Assembly (NCBI GenBank): GCA_030668485.1
Contig: DAOUTW010000012.1
Span: 21,268 to 85,267, forward strand
Source of the DNA: Candidatus Zixiibacteriota bacterium
GTDB lineage: Bacteria; Zixibacteria; MSB-5A5; GN15; JAAZOE01
Direction of reading: 5' to 3'
Length of the DNA: 64,000 bases
In this document: in pieces, positions 51,534 through 60,634 of the stretch
How positions within the stretch are numbered: the stretch's first letter is position 1
Layout of the letters: each line of letters begins with the position of its first letter
Translations under genes and position numbers: made by a program
The notes under the pieces: model-generated
What the model was told of the DNA's origin: nothing
Database searches by the model: none
What the model saw: only the letters and a program-made list of their open reading frames with translations

Positions 51534-53141
51534 ATGTTTAGAATCGAATCAAAGGTCGATACCAGTTCGACCGATTTCAAGGAAAACGAGAAGCTCAACC
51601 GGGAAGCCTCCCGGATCTATAAGGAGCGCCTGGCCAAAATAAAAGTGGGCGGTACCGAAAAATCACGAAAGCTTCATACCGGTCGCGGTAAAATGCTGCC
51701 CCGTGACCGAGTGGAAAAACTCCTGGATAAAAATACTCCGTTCCTTGAGTTGTCGTCTCTGGCCGCTTATGAAAAGTACAATAATGAAATTCCGGGGGCG
51801 GGTGTCATTACCGGAATCGGGATGGTGCATGGCCGAGAGGTGATGATTGTCGCCAACGATGCTACCGTCAAGGGCGGCACCTATGTTCCGGAGACCATCA
51901 AGAAGCATATCCGTGCTCAGGACATCGCGCTGGAGAACAATCTTCCCTGCATCTATCTGGTTGATTCCGGGGGGATTTTCCTGCCCCAGCAGGCGGGAGT
52001 GTTTGCCGACAAGGAGCATTTCGGACATATCTTTTTCAATCAGGCCCAATTGTCCGCTCATCGCATCCCGCAGATAGCGGTGGTTATGGGATTATGTACC
52101 GCCGGCGGAGCGTATGTGCCGGCGATGTCGGATGAGGCGGTGATTGTTCGTAAGCAGGGAACAATCTTCATCGGCGGACCTCCGCTGGTCAAAGCGGCGA
52201 CCGGAGAGGAAGTGTCGGCGGAAGATTTGGGCGGAGCCGATGTCCATTGCCGCATTTCAGGTGTCGCCGACCATTATGCACAAAACGACGAGCATGCCCT
52301 CGGCATTGCCAGAAACATTGTCGAGAACCTGGAACGTCCGCGCAAATTCCCTCTTGCCATTGAGGAGCCGGAAGATCCCTATTATGATCCCGAAGAACTA
52401 TTCGGGGTGGTACCGAATGATATTCGCAAACCGTATGATGTCCGTGAGGTGATCGCTCGATTGGTGGACGGTTCGCGTTTCCATGAGTTCAAAGAACTAT
52501 ACGGCCCTACCCTGGTGTGCGGTTTTGCCCATATCATGGGATACCCGGTCGGGTTCCTGGGTAATAATGGTATTCTATTTAGCGAATCGTCAGTGAAGGG
52601 GGCTCATTTTATCGAATTGTGCGCGCTTCGAAAAATTCCTCTGATTTTCCTCCAGAATATTACCGGTTTTATGGTTGGCAAAAAATATGAACATGGCGGG
52701 ATCGCGCGTGACGGAGCAAAGTTTGTTCATGCTGTCGCCAATGCTCAGGTGCCCAAATTCACGATCGTTATCGGCGGATCGTACGGTGCCGGAAACTATG
52801 CAATGTGCGGCCGCGGGTATGAACCGCGGTTGATGTGGATGTGGCCGATGGCCAAAATCGCCGTAATGGGCGGCGAGCAAGCCGCGGGTGTTCTCTCTGA
52901 TGTCAGAGTGACAATCGAGGCCCGGAAAGGGAAGACCCTGACCGAAGAGGAAATACAGGCCATCAAACAACCGATACTCGACCAGTATGAACATGAATCC
53001 TCACCCTATTTCGCCACGGCCCGCCTATGGGATGATGGCATCATCGATATGAACGAAACGCGTCAGGCACTGGCTCTGGGAATAGCCACATCACTCAACA
53101 AACATATCCCCGACCACTCCTTCGGCGTCTTTAGAATGTAA
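51534..53141 (+). CDS. 3-Methylcrotonyl-CoA carboxylase, carboxyltransferase (beta) subunit
   Basis: A 535-residue biotin-dependent carboxyltransferase, the usual length for MCC beta. Typical segments are '[20 protein letters not shown]', '[20 protein letters not shown]', '[20 protein letters not shown]', '[20 protein letters not shown]' and '[14 protein letters not shown]'. It transfers the carboxyl group from biotin to 3-methylcrotonyl-CoA to give 3-methylglutaconyl-CoA; geranyl-CoA is an alternative substrate in related enzymes. The partner biotin carboxylase and carrier are at 53942 and 55444. Confidence 0.93.
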   Translation: MFRIESKVDTSSTDFKENEKLNREASRIYKERLAKIKVGGTEKSRKLHTGRGKMLPRDRVEKLLDKNTPFLELSSLAAYEKYNNEIPGAGVITGIGMVHGREVMIVANDATVKGGTYVPETIKKHIRAQDIALENNLPCIYLVDSGGIFLPQQAGVFADKEHFGHIFFNQAQLSAHRIPQIAVVMGLCTAGGAYVPAMSDEAVIVRKQGTIFIGGPPLVKAATGEEVSAEDLGGADVHCRISGVADHYAQNDEHALGIARNIVENLERPRKFPLAIEEPEDPYYDPEELFGVVPNDIRKPYDVREVIARLVDGSRFHEFKELYGPTLVCGFAHIMGYPVGFLGNNGILFSESSVKGAHFIELCALRKIPLIFLQNITGFMVGKKYEHGGIARDGAKFVHAVANAQVPKFTIVIGGSYGAGNYAMCGRGYEPRLMWMWPMAKIAVMGGEQAAGVLSDVRVTIEARKGKTLTEEEIQAIKQPILDQYEHESSPYFATARLWDDGIIDMNETRQALALGIATSLNKHIPDHSFGVFRM

Positions 53142-53148
53142 GGCTGAT

Positions 53149-53937
53149 ATGGAAAAAACATACGAAACGATAAAAATCGAGAAAGAAGGTCCGGTGGCAA
53201 CGGTCAGTTTCTGCCGTCCGGAAATTCACAACGCCTTCAATGATACCCTCATCTATGAGATGACCGATCTATTCACGTCTCTCAAAGAAGACAATGACCT
53301 CAGGGTCATAGTTCTTACCGGAGAGGGTAAATCATTCTGTGCCGGCGCCGACTTGAACTGGATGCGCCGGGTCAAAGATTACAGTTTCGAGAAAAACCTC
53401 GAAGAATCTCTGGCGCTGGCCAACCTGTTCTGGCTTATTTACACCATGCCTCTGCCGATTGTGGGTCGTATCAATGGCGCTGCTATCGGCGGCGGGACCG
53501 GGTTTGTCTCGGTGTGTGATATTTCAGTCGCCGCCGAATCGGCCAAATTTTCCTTTTCCGAAGTCAAAATCGGAGTCGTCCCGGCCTGTATCGGTCCGTA
53601 TGTCGTCAAGAAAATCGGCGAGGGCAAGGCGCGCGAATTCTTCATTTCGGGAGAACGGTTATCTGCCGCCGACGCTCATCGCATCGGCCTGGTTAATCGA
53701 TATTATCCCGATGATCAATTCGATGATGAAATCGACAAGCTGGTTAAGACAATATTATCGTCCGGACCCAACGCCATTAAAATGGCCAAGGAACTGGTCT
53801 CCAATGTACCTCTTATGACCCAGGATGAATTCAGGCCGTATACGGCTGAGATGATTGCCAAGCTGCGCAAGTCCGACGAGGGGCAAGAGGGGATGGACGC
53901 ATTTTTGAACAAACGCAAACCAAACTGGGTGAAATAA
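53149..53937 (+). CDS. Enoyl-CoA hydratase, probable methylglutaconyl-CoA hydratase
   Basis: A 262-residue crotonase-fold enzyme. The oxyanion-hole motifs are 'KSFCAGADLNWM' and 'GRINGAAIGGGTGFVSVCDI', and the catalytic glutamate region is 'FSFSEVKIGVVPA'. Placement between the carboxylase subunits, as in Liu and Atu clusters, points to hydration of 3-methylglutaconyl-CoA to HMG-CoA (or the reverse). It begins 7 bases after the carboxyltransferase gene and ends 4 bases before the biotin carboxylase gene. Confidence 0.9.
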   Translation: MEKTYETIKIEKEGPVATVSFCRPEIHNAFNDTLIYEMTDLFTSLKEDNDLRVIVLTGEGKSFCAGADLNWMRRVKDYSFEKNLEESLALANLFWLIYTMPLPIVGRINGAAIGGGTGFVSVCDISVAAESAKFSFSEVKIGVVPACIGPYVVKKIGEGKAREFFISGERLSAADAHRIGLVNRYYPDDQFDDEIDKLVKTILSSGPNAIKMAKELVSNVPLMTQDEFRPYTAEMIAKLRKSDEGQEGMDAFLNKRKPNWVK

Positions 53938-53941
53938 CATC

Positions 53942-55444
53942 ATGCCGGAATTGTTTAATAAAATCCTGATCGCCAACCGGGGCGAAATTGCCGTCCGGGT
54001 TATCCGGGCCTGCCGCGCCCTCAATATCAAAACGGTGACGGTCTACTCCACCGCCGATAAGTATGCGGTGCATACTTTGATGGGGGATGAAAGTTATGAA
54101 ATCGGACCGCCGCCGCCGCTGGAATCGTATCTGAATATTGACAAAATAATAGATGCGGCCAAGAAGTCGGGAGCGCAGGCGATTCATCCCGCTTATGGTT
54201 TTCTGGCCGAAAATCCCCTGTTCGCGCAGGCCTGTATCGACAATGATTTCGTCTTCATCGGTTCGACTCCGGAATCAATTCGTCTGATGGGTAATAAGGT
54301 CGAATCTCGTATCAAGATGGCCGATGCCGGAGTGCCGTTGATCCCCGGTATGAAGTCCTCCGGAACCGACATCGCTGAATTTAAAAAAGCGGCCGATGAT
54401 GCAGGTTATCCGGTGTTGATCAAGGCTGCTGCCGGAGGCGGCGGAAAAGGGATGCGCGTCGTCCATAAACCCGAAGATATCGAAGTCGCGGTCGAGGGGG
54501 CGCAGCGCGAAGCTAAATCGGCCTTCGGCGATGATACCATCTATCTGGAAAAGTACATCATTAACCCGCGCCATATCGAATTCCAGGTTCTGGCCGATGC
54601 TCATGGTAGCACCGTCCATGTCTTCGAACGGGAATGTTCCATCCAGCGCCGCCATCAGAAAATCGTCGAGGAAACACCATCAATCGCCGTATCGCCTGAG
54701 TTGAGGGAGAAAATGGGCGCTGTCGCGGTGGCGGTTACGAAAGCGGCCGACTATGTCAATGCCGGGACGGTTGAGTTCCTCCTCGATCCTGACGGAAAGT
54801 TTTACTTCCTCGAGATGAACACCCGTATCCAGGTCGAGCATCCGATTACCGAAGAAGTGGCCGGTGTCGACCTCGTGGTCGAACAGATCCGGATCGCATC
54901 GGGATTCCCGATGTCGGATCATTTCAAAAACCTCACCCAGCGGGGCCATGCCATCGAATGTCGTATCTACGCCGAAGACGCGGGCAATAACTTCATGCCG
55001 TCGATCGGGAAAATTTTGATGTACAAAGAACCGACCGGCCCGGGTATAAGAGTCGATTCCGGAGTAATTCAGGACTCCGAGGTCGGAATTGACTACGACC
55101 CGATTCTTGCCAAGCTGATCGTTTGGGGTGAAGATCGAGATTCTGCGCGGGCAAGGATGATTCGAGCTCTGAATGAGTATAAAATTCTCGGTATCAGACA
55201 TTCGATCAAATACCTGGCCGATATCGTGGCTCATCCGAAGTTCGGATCAGGGGAGACCTACACCAATTTTATCGAGACCAATTTCTCCGACTGGGAATAT
55301 GACACCGATGCCAATCTCGAAACCGCTCTGGCCGCTGCGGCGGTAGTAAACGGCCGCCAGAAGCCAACGGTCGGATCGGGACAGGCTGCACAACAGAACT
55401 ATAACCCCTGGCTGACTTTGGGCGCCTGGCGGATAGGGGAGTAA
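53942..55444 (+). CDS. Acyl-CoA carboxylase, biotin carboxylase subunit
   Basis: A 500-residue ATP-grasp biotin carboxylase: 'KILIANRGEIAVRVIRACRA' at the N-terminus, the glycine-rich loop 'KAAAGGGGKGMRVV', 'FFLEMNTRIQVEHPITEEV'-type active-site residues and 'RGHAIECRIYAED'. It carboxylates biotin with bicarbonate and ATP. In most MCC enzymes this domain and the biotin carrier form one chain of about 650-700 residues; here the chain stops at residue 500 and the carrier is a separate gene that overlaps by one base (TAATG). Confidence 0.93.
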   Translation: MPELFNKILIANRGEIAVRVIRACRALNIKTVTVYSTADKYAVHTLMGDESYEIGPPPPLESYLNIDKIIDAAKKSGAQAIHPAYGFLAENPLFAQACIDNDFVFIGSTPESIRLMGNKVESRIKMADAGVPLIPGMKSSGTDIAEFKKAADDAGYPVLIKAAAGGGGKGMRVVHKPEDIEVAVEGAQREAKSAFGDDTIYLEKYIINPRHIEFQVLADAHGSTVHVFERECSIQRRHQKIVEETPSIAVSPELREKMGAVAVAVTKAADYVNAGTVEFLLDPDGKFYFLEMNTRIQVEHPITEEVAGVDLVVEQIRIASGFPMSDHFKNLTQRGHAIECRIYAEDAGNNFMPSIGKILMYKEPTGPGIRVDSGVIQDSEVGIDYDPILAKLIVWGEDRDSARARMIRALNEYKILGIRHSIKYLADIVAHPKFGSGETYTNFIETNFSDWEYDTDANLETALAAAAVVNGRQKPTVGSGQAAQQNYNPWLTLGAWRIGE

Positions 55445-55944
55445 TGACGATGAATTTCGAATTTGTATATGACGGCGAGACCAAAACGGTCGACTTGAAA
55501 GAGAATCGTTTTGCCACCTTTGGCGATGATAAAGCGCCGGTCGAAATCGAATCGACTCCCGACGGTAGGATATTTCTCCGCAATGGCGGGATAATCAAAG
55601 AAATTCATGCCGTATCCAATGGCGACAAAACCTTTGTCGATATCGACGGCACGCTCTTTGAGTTTACTATCCCCTCCGACGATGTCGGGGCCGGCGGCGG
55701 AGCGGGCGGTTTGGAAACCGATCCGTCAAAAGTTTTTGCCCCGATGCCGGGTAAAGTTGTAAAAGTTATGGTGGCCGAGGGCGATCCGGTCGAGCCGAAA
55801 AAGCATCTGGTGATTGTCGAAGCGATGAAGATGGAGCATATAGTTGTCTCCAAAGGCACCGGCAAAGTCAAAGCCGTAAACTTCGCTGTCGGCGATCAGG
55901 TGGATACCGATACGCCTATAGTAGAATTGGAGTTAGATGAATAA
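55444..55944 (+). CDS. Biotin carboxyl carrier protein of the acyl-CoA carboxylase
   Basis: A 166-residue protein. The C-terminal 75 residues are a biotinyl domain with biotin lysine K129 in 'VIVEAMKMEHIVVSKG'. The N-terminal 90 residues look like the beta-barrel linking (BT) domain found in MCC and propionyl-CoA carboxylase alpha chains ('MNFEFVYDGETKTVDLK', 'TFVDIDGTLFEFTIPSD'). Together with the 500-residue carboxylase it makes a split MCC alpha chain. The start at 55444 overlaps the upstream stop; ATG at 55450 is an alternative. Confidence 0.92.
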   Translation: MTMNFEFVYDGETKTVDLKENRFATFGDDKAPVEIESTPDGRIFLRNGGIIKEIHAVSNGDKTFVDIDGTLFEFTIPSDDVGAGGGAGGLETDPSKVFAPMPGKVVKVMVAEGDPVEPKKHLVIVEAMKMEHIVVSKGTGKVKAVNFAVGDQVDTDTPIVELELDE

Positions 55945-55952
55945 TCTAAAGT

Positions 55953-55989
55953 GTTAATTATAGATACTATTAACATGCATATATGCATG
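55953..55989. other. Two adjoining inverted repeats after the carboxylase operon
   Basis: GTTAAT (55953-55958) pairs with ATTAAC (55969-55974). It is directly followed by the perfect 16-base palindrome CATGCATATATGCATG (55974-55989). No T run follows. A regulatory site for the next gene or a weak transcript end are both possible. Confidence 0.5.
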
Positions 55990-56012
55990 GGTTCTATTAT
56001 AGCGAGGCAAAA

Positions 56013-57035
56013 ATGAACATAATTACCGAAAAACCCGTCGGCAAAAAAACGTTATTCAATTCCATCCTTTATCTGATTATAATTGTCCTTTTGGGGACAG
56101 TTATGATGAATTGCTCCAAATCGACCGACAGCAACGATGTATGGAATCCGAATATTCTGAGCGAACCGATGCCGCTTGAGATTGGAAATACCTGGACCTA
56201 CGAGCGCCTGCGATTTGATGGCTACGATACAATCCTTCACGATACCGTAAGTGTCACTGTGGATAGGTATCGACCATTATGGCCGGGGGGAGCCTGGGCT
56301 GTTTTGGACGGCGATATTTTCGATGGATGGTGGAGCAACCGAGACGACGGCATGTGGGTTAAACCTGAAGACAGTGATCCATTCCTTTTATTCAAACACC
56401 CCTTTCCCGTATGGGATGATTGGATTGGTGACGGTGGAAGATATCAGATATCCACCCATTACTGGGGTGGTTATTACGATATGCCCGGTATGGGCGCATT
56501 TCTGTCCTTTGTGTATAGTTTCTATGACACTCTTCTCCAGGACATGACAAGTTATAACTTTTGTTCCGGATTGGGGATTACTCGCCGATACACCTACATT
56601 GGAGAAAATGATGGCTTACGGCGTTTCGAAGACCTGCTCTTAATTGACTTTGAACTGGATGATCCGCCGGTCGACTCGTCTGGCAAAATTACTTTCCACC
56701 TATGGGTGGATGACGATCAACTGCCACCGGAACATTCATTCGATGTTTTTATCAGGTTAAACAATAAACCTTTTGATTGTCTTCAATATGGCTTTGACCC
56801 GGAAAGAGGCATCTCCTTTTATGATGGATGCTATTGCCCCTTAAGCGTTAATTATCTGGATTCATTGACAGAATACATACACTATATCGAAATCCCGTAT
56901 GTTCCTTCCGGTGAGCATTCAATGTACGTTCAAATTCGTGGCGCAGACAATAACCATTTAACGACCGATACTGCCAATTTCGTCGTCGATTCCGGCCAGA
57001 CGATCTATCTTGGAAGGTTAACTGCCTTCGATTAA
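56013..57035 (+). CDS. Exported protein, probable lipoprotein, unknown function
   Basis: A 340-residue protein from the ATG at 56013, chosen because GAGG lies just upstream; the frame is open from 55983. The hydrophobic segment 'ILYLIIIVLLGTVMMNC' ends in a cysteine followed by 'SKSTDSND', as in lipoproteins, although Asn before the cysteine is unusual. The rest is rich in Trp, Asp, Gly and Tyr ('EPMPLEIGNTWTYERLRFDG'), a pattern seen in secreted beta-rich proteins of this bacterial group. No enzymatic motif is recognised. Confidence 0.7.
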   Translation: MNIITEKPVGKKTLFNSILYLIIIVLLGTVMMNCSKSTDSNDVWNPNILSEPMPLEIGNTWTYERLRFDGYDTILHDTVSVTVDRYRPLWPGGAWAVLDGDIFDGWWSNRDDGMWVKPEDSDPFLLFKHPFPVWDDWIGDGGRYQISTHYWGGYYDMPGMGAFLSFVYSFYDTLLQDMTSYNFCSGLGITRRYTYIGENDGLRRFEDLLLIDFELDDPPVDSSGKITFHLWVDDDQLPPEHSFDVFIRLNNKPFDCLQYGFDPERGISFYDGCYCPLSVNYLDSLTEYIHYIEIPYVPSGEHSMYVQIRGADNNHLTTDTANFVVDSGQTIYLGRLTAFD

Positions 57036-57194
57036 TTGGCTGGACAAAAGATAAATATTGTCCTATATTCAAATTCGAGTCTCGTACATATTTTAGATTT
57101 TTCAAGGAAGAAAGATTGTTCTCAATATTAGTACCGGCGAAGTCGATTATGGTACTAGAGAGCCGACCGGAAGGTCTGATTACAAGGAGTTGAT

Positions 57195-57785
57195 ATGAAC
57201 AGCAAAAAAATACTCCTCAGCCTCGTGCTTCTGAGCCTGATATTCGGTATTACCAACACCGCCTATGGTTTTGCCACCTGGGTAGAATTTTGCAATCCCC
57301 GAATAGAGTACCTCAACGACAATCTCTACAGCTTCCGGGTTAATGTCAACTGGGGCGGCGCGACCTATACCGATCCCGAAACCGGAACGGTCGTAGAGCC
57401 GATCCTTGATAAACTCTGGCTGCCGAATATTCTTGGCAATCCCATCAATTGGACAGCCAACCATTCCGGCGCATTCGGGTATTCCTACGCCGGGGATTGG
57501 TATGGCGGCATTGAATCGCCGAGTACCATGGGTGAGTTCGGACTGCACGGCCCCGAATTCGGTTGGGACTTTATTCCCGATGCCCCGATGCAGGCATCGT
57601 ATACTTTCAATTACACCGCCTTCACCGCCTGGCTCGATTATGATTTCGACTATAATAAACGAATCGAGGGCGGTCAGGAAACTCATGTCGGATCATTTGA
57701 CGTTATGGTCATCCCCGAACCGGCGACGATATTGTTGTTCGGATGGGGATTCGTCGGCCTCGGAGCTGTCTTGAGGCGCCGCTGA
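57195..57785 (+). CDS. PEP-CTERM sorted protein (seventh, divergent)
   Basis: A 196-residue exported protein. The signal peptide is 'ILLSLVLLSLIFGITNTAYG'. The C-terminal sorting tag reads 'VIPEPATILLFGWGFVGLGA' with 'VLRRR'. The body is Trp/Tyr/Asn-rich and unrelated to the six clustered paralogues. An AAGGAG ribosome site lies upstream. I found no good -24/-12 promoter here; a TGGTAC near 57150 lacks a proper -12 element. It may therefore be regulated differently. Confidence 0.88.
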   Translation: MNSKKILLSLVLLSLIFGITNTAYGFATWVEFCNPRIEYLNDNLYSFRVNVNWGGATYTDPETGTVVEPILDKLWLPNILGNPINWTANHSGAFGYSYAGDWYGGIESPSTMGEFGLHGPEFGWDFIPDAPMQASYTFNYTAFTAWLDYDFDYNKRIEGGQETHVGSFDVMVIPEPATILLFGWGFVGLGAVLRRR

Positions 57786-57811
57786 GTCTACCGCTATCAT
57801 TATGAAATTTC

Positions 57812-57846
57812 GGGCCCGTCCACCTTCATGGTGATGGGTCTTTTTT
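57812..57846 (+). terminator. Intrinsic terminator of the PEP-CTERM gene at 57195
   Basis: GGCCCGTCCACC and GGTGATGGGTC form a stem with one bulge and G-T pairs around TTCAT, followed by six Ts. It begins 26 bases after the stop. Confidence 0.8.
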
Positions 57847-57869
57847 GTATCCGGAATGCCTCCCAGCGC

Positions 57870-57889
57870 GTCAGGAACCCATTCCTGAC
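57870..57889. repeat. Short perfect palindrome
   Basis: GTCAGGAA, loop CCCA, TTCCTGAC. An 8-bp perfect stem just after the terminator, in otherwise featureless DNA; possibly another dispersed repeat family. Confidence 0.45.
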
Positions 57890-58026
57890 TGATACTAATC
57901 CCGGCATCTAATCCTGTAAAACTGGGAAAAGTATCTGGGACAAGTAATTCGACAGATGAAACATTCAGTAAGCACTTACGTAATTAACCCTAAATTGCAT
58001 GAATGACTCTTTGGAAGGAACTGCAT

Positions 58027-59895
58027 ATGTCATATGTGAAACTTTCCCTACTGCTGATAGGCATCATGATAATGACAGGGGCTACGGTTTACTCGCAAAA
58101 CCAAACCGTCAAATTCGATTCCGACCGCTGGACGATGCGCGACGCCGAGGTTACCGAGCATATGGGGCGCCAATGTCTGCAGGGCTTTGCCACCCTGAAT
58201 GATGTCGAATTCGAAAACGGAATTATCGAAGTCGATGTTTTCGTCGACGGCAGGAGGTCCTACCCCGGTATTGTTTTCCGCATGCAGTCGGAAACCGACT
58301 ATGAACGATATTACATGCGGCCACACCGGATGAACCTTTATCCGGATGCCCATCAATATACGCCGGTCATAAACGGAATCGCCGGCTGGCAGATATACAA
58401 TGGACAGGGGTTCACTTCCATGGGTTCCGTCCCGGACAGCCAATGGGTGCACCTTCGCATGGAAGTCAAAGGCACCCAGGCCCAATTATTCGTTGATGAC
58501 GCCGAGCAACCGGCTCTTTTGGTAAATCACCTTCAGCATGGTATCAGCAAAGGTACGATTGGTCTCCAAGGCCCCAATGACGGTACCGCCTATTTCTCAA
58601 ATTTCAGCTATCAACTCACCGACGACCTCGATTTTCCTGCTGGTCCGGAAGTGACCAAACCGCTCGGAATCATCGAGAACTGGGAAATATCCCCAACCAT
58701 CAGGGCCAGCAAAATCGACGCTGAAAAAACATATTACGATCAGGGATTGACCGACCTGGAATGGACTTCCATAAAATGCGAATCATCGGGTATGATCGAT
58801 CTGGCCCGCTATGTCGGTCGCAGTGGCCCGGAAACGGACTGCATCTGGGCCCGCACTATCGTCGTCGCCGACAAGGCCGAAAGAAGGGAATACAAATTCG
58901 GATACAGCGACGCCATCTGCGTCTTCCTCAATGGCGAATTACTCTTCAGCGGCAGCAGTGGCTATCGCCAGCGCGATCCTTCCTTCCTGGGAATTGTCGG
59001 CCTACATGACGCCGTTTATCTACCGCTGAAAGCCGGCGACAACGAACTCCTCGTCATGATCGCCGAATCGTTCGGAGGCTGGGGATTTATCTTCCAGAAT
59101 GGCGACTATGTTTATCATCACCCCGACCTGACCCAAAAGTGGGATATGCCTCGCCAACTCAGCATGCCGGAAACAGTCATATATGACAAAAAAAGAGACA
59201 TCCTCTACGTTACCAATTATTTTAACAACGGCAACGAGTTTATCTCGAAGATAAATCTCGATGGTACGATTATAGAACGGGAGTGGGTGACCGGTCTGAG
59301 CCGCCCCACCGGTATGTGCCTCTACAACGACAAGCTCTATGTCGTTGAAAGAACCGGACTGGCCGAAATTGATATCGAAGCCGGGGAGATAGAACAAAAA
59401 TTCCCGGTCCCCGGCGCAGTATTCCTCAACGACCTCGCCGTGGATAATAATGGCAATTTTTATATCTCCGACAGCCGCACTAACACCATACACAAATTAA
59501 CCGATGGCACTTCGGAAATCTGGCTGCAGCATGATGCCATTCGTGATCCCAACTGCCTCGCCATTGATGGAGATAAACTGATCGTCGGCAATTCCGGCGA
59601 TGGCTGCCTCAAAGCGGTGTCCATTGATAATAAACAAATAAGCGAAATTGTCTGTCTTGGAGCCGGTGCAATAATGGATGGTGTCTGCCTGGACGGCAAG
59701 GGCAATTATATAATTTCCGATTTCAATGGAAGAGTTTTCCTGATTTCAAAGGATGGTGGAAAAACAGAGCTGATAAACGGCACCGTGGTTCAGGGATACT
59801 GCGCCAATCTGGAATACATCGCCGATAAAAATATGCTTATCATTCCATCGCTGTATGAAAATAATCTAACGGCGTACCGATTGAAAGCTTTCTAA
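58027..59895 (+). CDS. Secreted protein with laminin-G-like domain and SMP-30/NHL-type propeller
   Basis: A 622-residue exported protein. The ATG at 58027 has AAGGA upstream and gives a clean signal peptide ('LSLLLIGIMIMTGATVYS'); the frame is open from 58003. Residues about 25-200 resemble a concanavalin/laminin-G-like domain of the DUF1080 type ('IIEVDVFVDGRRSYPGIVFR', 'WVHLRMEVKGTQAQLFVDD'). A galactose-binding-like middle follows, then, from about 370, SMP-30/gluconolactonase-like propeller blades ('LNDLAVDNNGNFYISDSRTN', 'PNCLAIDGDKLIVGNSGDG'). Possible roles are sugar or lactone binding; catalysis is unproven. It ends only 2 bases from the convergent gene at 59898. Confidence 0.8.
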   Translation: MSYVKLSLLLIGIMIMTGATVYSQNQTVKFDSDRWTMRDAEVTEHMGRQCLQGFATLNDVEFENGIIEVDVFVDGRRSYPGIVFRMQSETDYERYYMRPHRMNLYPDAHQYTPVINGIAGWQIYNGQGFTSMGSVPDSQWVHLRMEVKGTQAQLFVDDAEQPALLVNHLQHGISKGTIGLQGPNDGTAYFSNFSYQLTDDLDFPAGPEVTKPLGIIENWEISPTIRASKIDAEKTYYDQGLTDLEWTSIKCESSGMIDLARYVGRSGPETDCIWARTIVVADKAERREYKFGYSDAICVFLNGELLFSGSSGYRQRDPSFLGIVGLHDAVYLPLKAGDNELLVMIAESFGGWGFIFQNGDYVYHHPDLTQKWDMPRQLSMPETVIYDKKRDILYVTNYFNNGNEFISKINLDGTIIEREWVTGLSRPTGMCLYNDKLYVVERTGLAEIDIEAGEIEQKFPVPGAVFLNDLAVDNNGNFYISDSRTNTIHKLTDGTSEIWLQHDAIRDPNCLAIDGDKLIVGNSGDGCLKAVSIDNKQISEIVCLGAGAIMDGVCLDGKGNYIISDFNGRVFLISKDGGKTELINGTVVQGYCANLEYIADKNMLIIPSLYENNLTAYRLKAF

Positions 59896-59897
59896 TA

Positions 59898-60434
59898 TTA
59901 CAGACTAAGACTGACTCCCAGGGTGATCGGAATATAGCCGACATCGAAACTGTCGAAGGTTACTCTGGTATACCGGCCTTCGAGGAACAAGCTTATCTTC
60001 GGCAGGAGCGACATCTTGAATCCGCCTCCGACGCAATAAAACAACTTATTTTCATCAGGCGTTTTGGCCAGGCCGATGCCGATCAAACCATAGGGACGAA
60101 AGCGAGAAACCGGCACCGCAAGATTGGCCCGAAAATCGATATTGAACTCATGAACGTCAAAATCCTTTTTCGTGTCGGCGAAATTTGGATCAATGGTGGA
60201 ATCGATCTCGGTTGGAAAAGTATGATAGGCATAGCGAAGGCAGCCTTCAAGTCCGGGAGTAAGGAGATGCCCAATCGCGGCGGCTCCATGATACCCATCT
60301 TTCCAGGTAGTGTTTAGATCATCGGTTGGAAAATTGATCCCAGCTCCGGCATAAATGTTTAATCCCGGGCCGATCCGGGCCGAGGATATCCCGGTCAGCA
60401 TCAGAATAACTATCAAAATCATGAAATATTTCAT
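59898..60434 (-). CDS. Outer-membrane beta-barrel protein (OmpX-like)
   Basis: A 178-residue protein with signal peptide 'MILIVILMLTGISSA' and a barrel pattern ('IYAGAGINFPTDDLNTTWKD', 'YGLIGIGLAKT', 'FYCVGGGFKMSL', 'LFLEGRYTRVTFD') ending in leucine. I use the ATG at 60434, which has GGAG upstream; a TTG at 60440 is less likely. It shares layout with the barrel at 34945 ('YLGGAISIPNSPAEFADSYK' versus 'YAGAGINFPTDDLNTTWKDG'), so the two are distant paralogues. Function unknown. Confidence 0.78.
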   Translation of the reverse strand: MKYFMILIVILMLTGISSARIGPGLNIYAGAGINFPTDDLNTTWKDGYHGAAAIGHLLTPGLEGCLRYAYHTFPTEIDSTIDPNFADTKKDFDVHEFNIDFRANLAVPVSRFRPYGLIGIGLAKTPDENKLFYCVGGGFKMSLLPKISLFLEGRYTRVTFDSFDVGYIPITLGVSLSL

Positions 60435-60549
60435 ATTCAAACTCTCCAGAGGTACTGTTTCGTCTTATTGTAATATAGTACGGGCTCATTAAAGGCAACG
60501 CAATTACAACTTTGCATAATGGTCGCATACCGTCTTGCCATCTCCAGAA

Positions 60550-60565
60550 TGTGATTTATTTCACT
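60550..60565 (+). promoter_or_regulatory. CRP/FNR-family binding site
   Basis: TGTGA-TTTATT-TCACT is a near-consensus CRP half-site pair (TGTGA-N6-TCACA). Its centre lies about 42 bases before the predicted transcription start, the position from which CRP-type activators touch RNA polymerase directly. The protein that binds it is not in the window. Confidence 0.6.
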
Positions 60566-60593
60566 TGATTTCGACCCTGATTTGTGATATGTT
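60565..60593 (+). promoter_or_regulatory. Sigma-70-like promoter of the beta-oxidation operon
   Basis: TTGATT (60565-60570), a 17-base spacer and TATGTT (60588-60593), giving a start near 60600 and a leader of about 35 bases. Confidence 0.55.
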
Positions 60594-60634
60594 CCAAGCT
60601 TATAAACGGCTAAATAAACTGTGGAGGAATTGCA

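Noticed and set aside
57140..57165. TGGTAC upstream of the seventh PEP-CTERM gene as a sigma-54 promoter
   Set aside because: The required GC doublet is one base too close and the TTGC element is missing, so the -24/-12 spacing fails.
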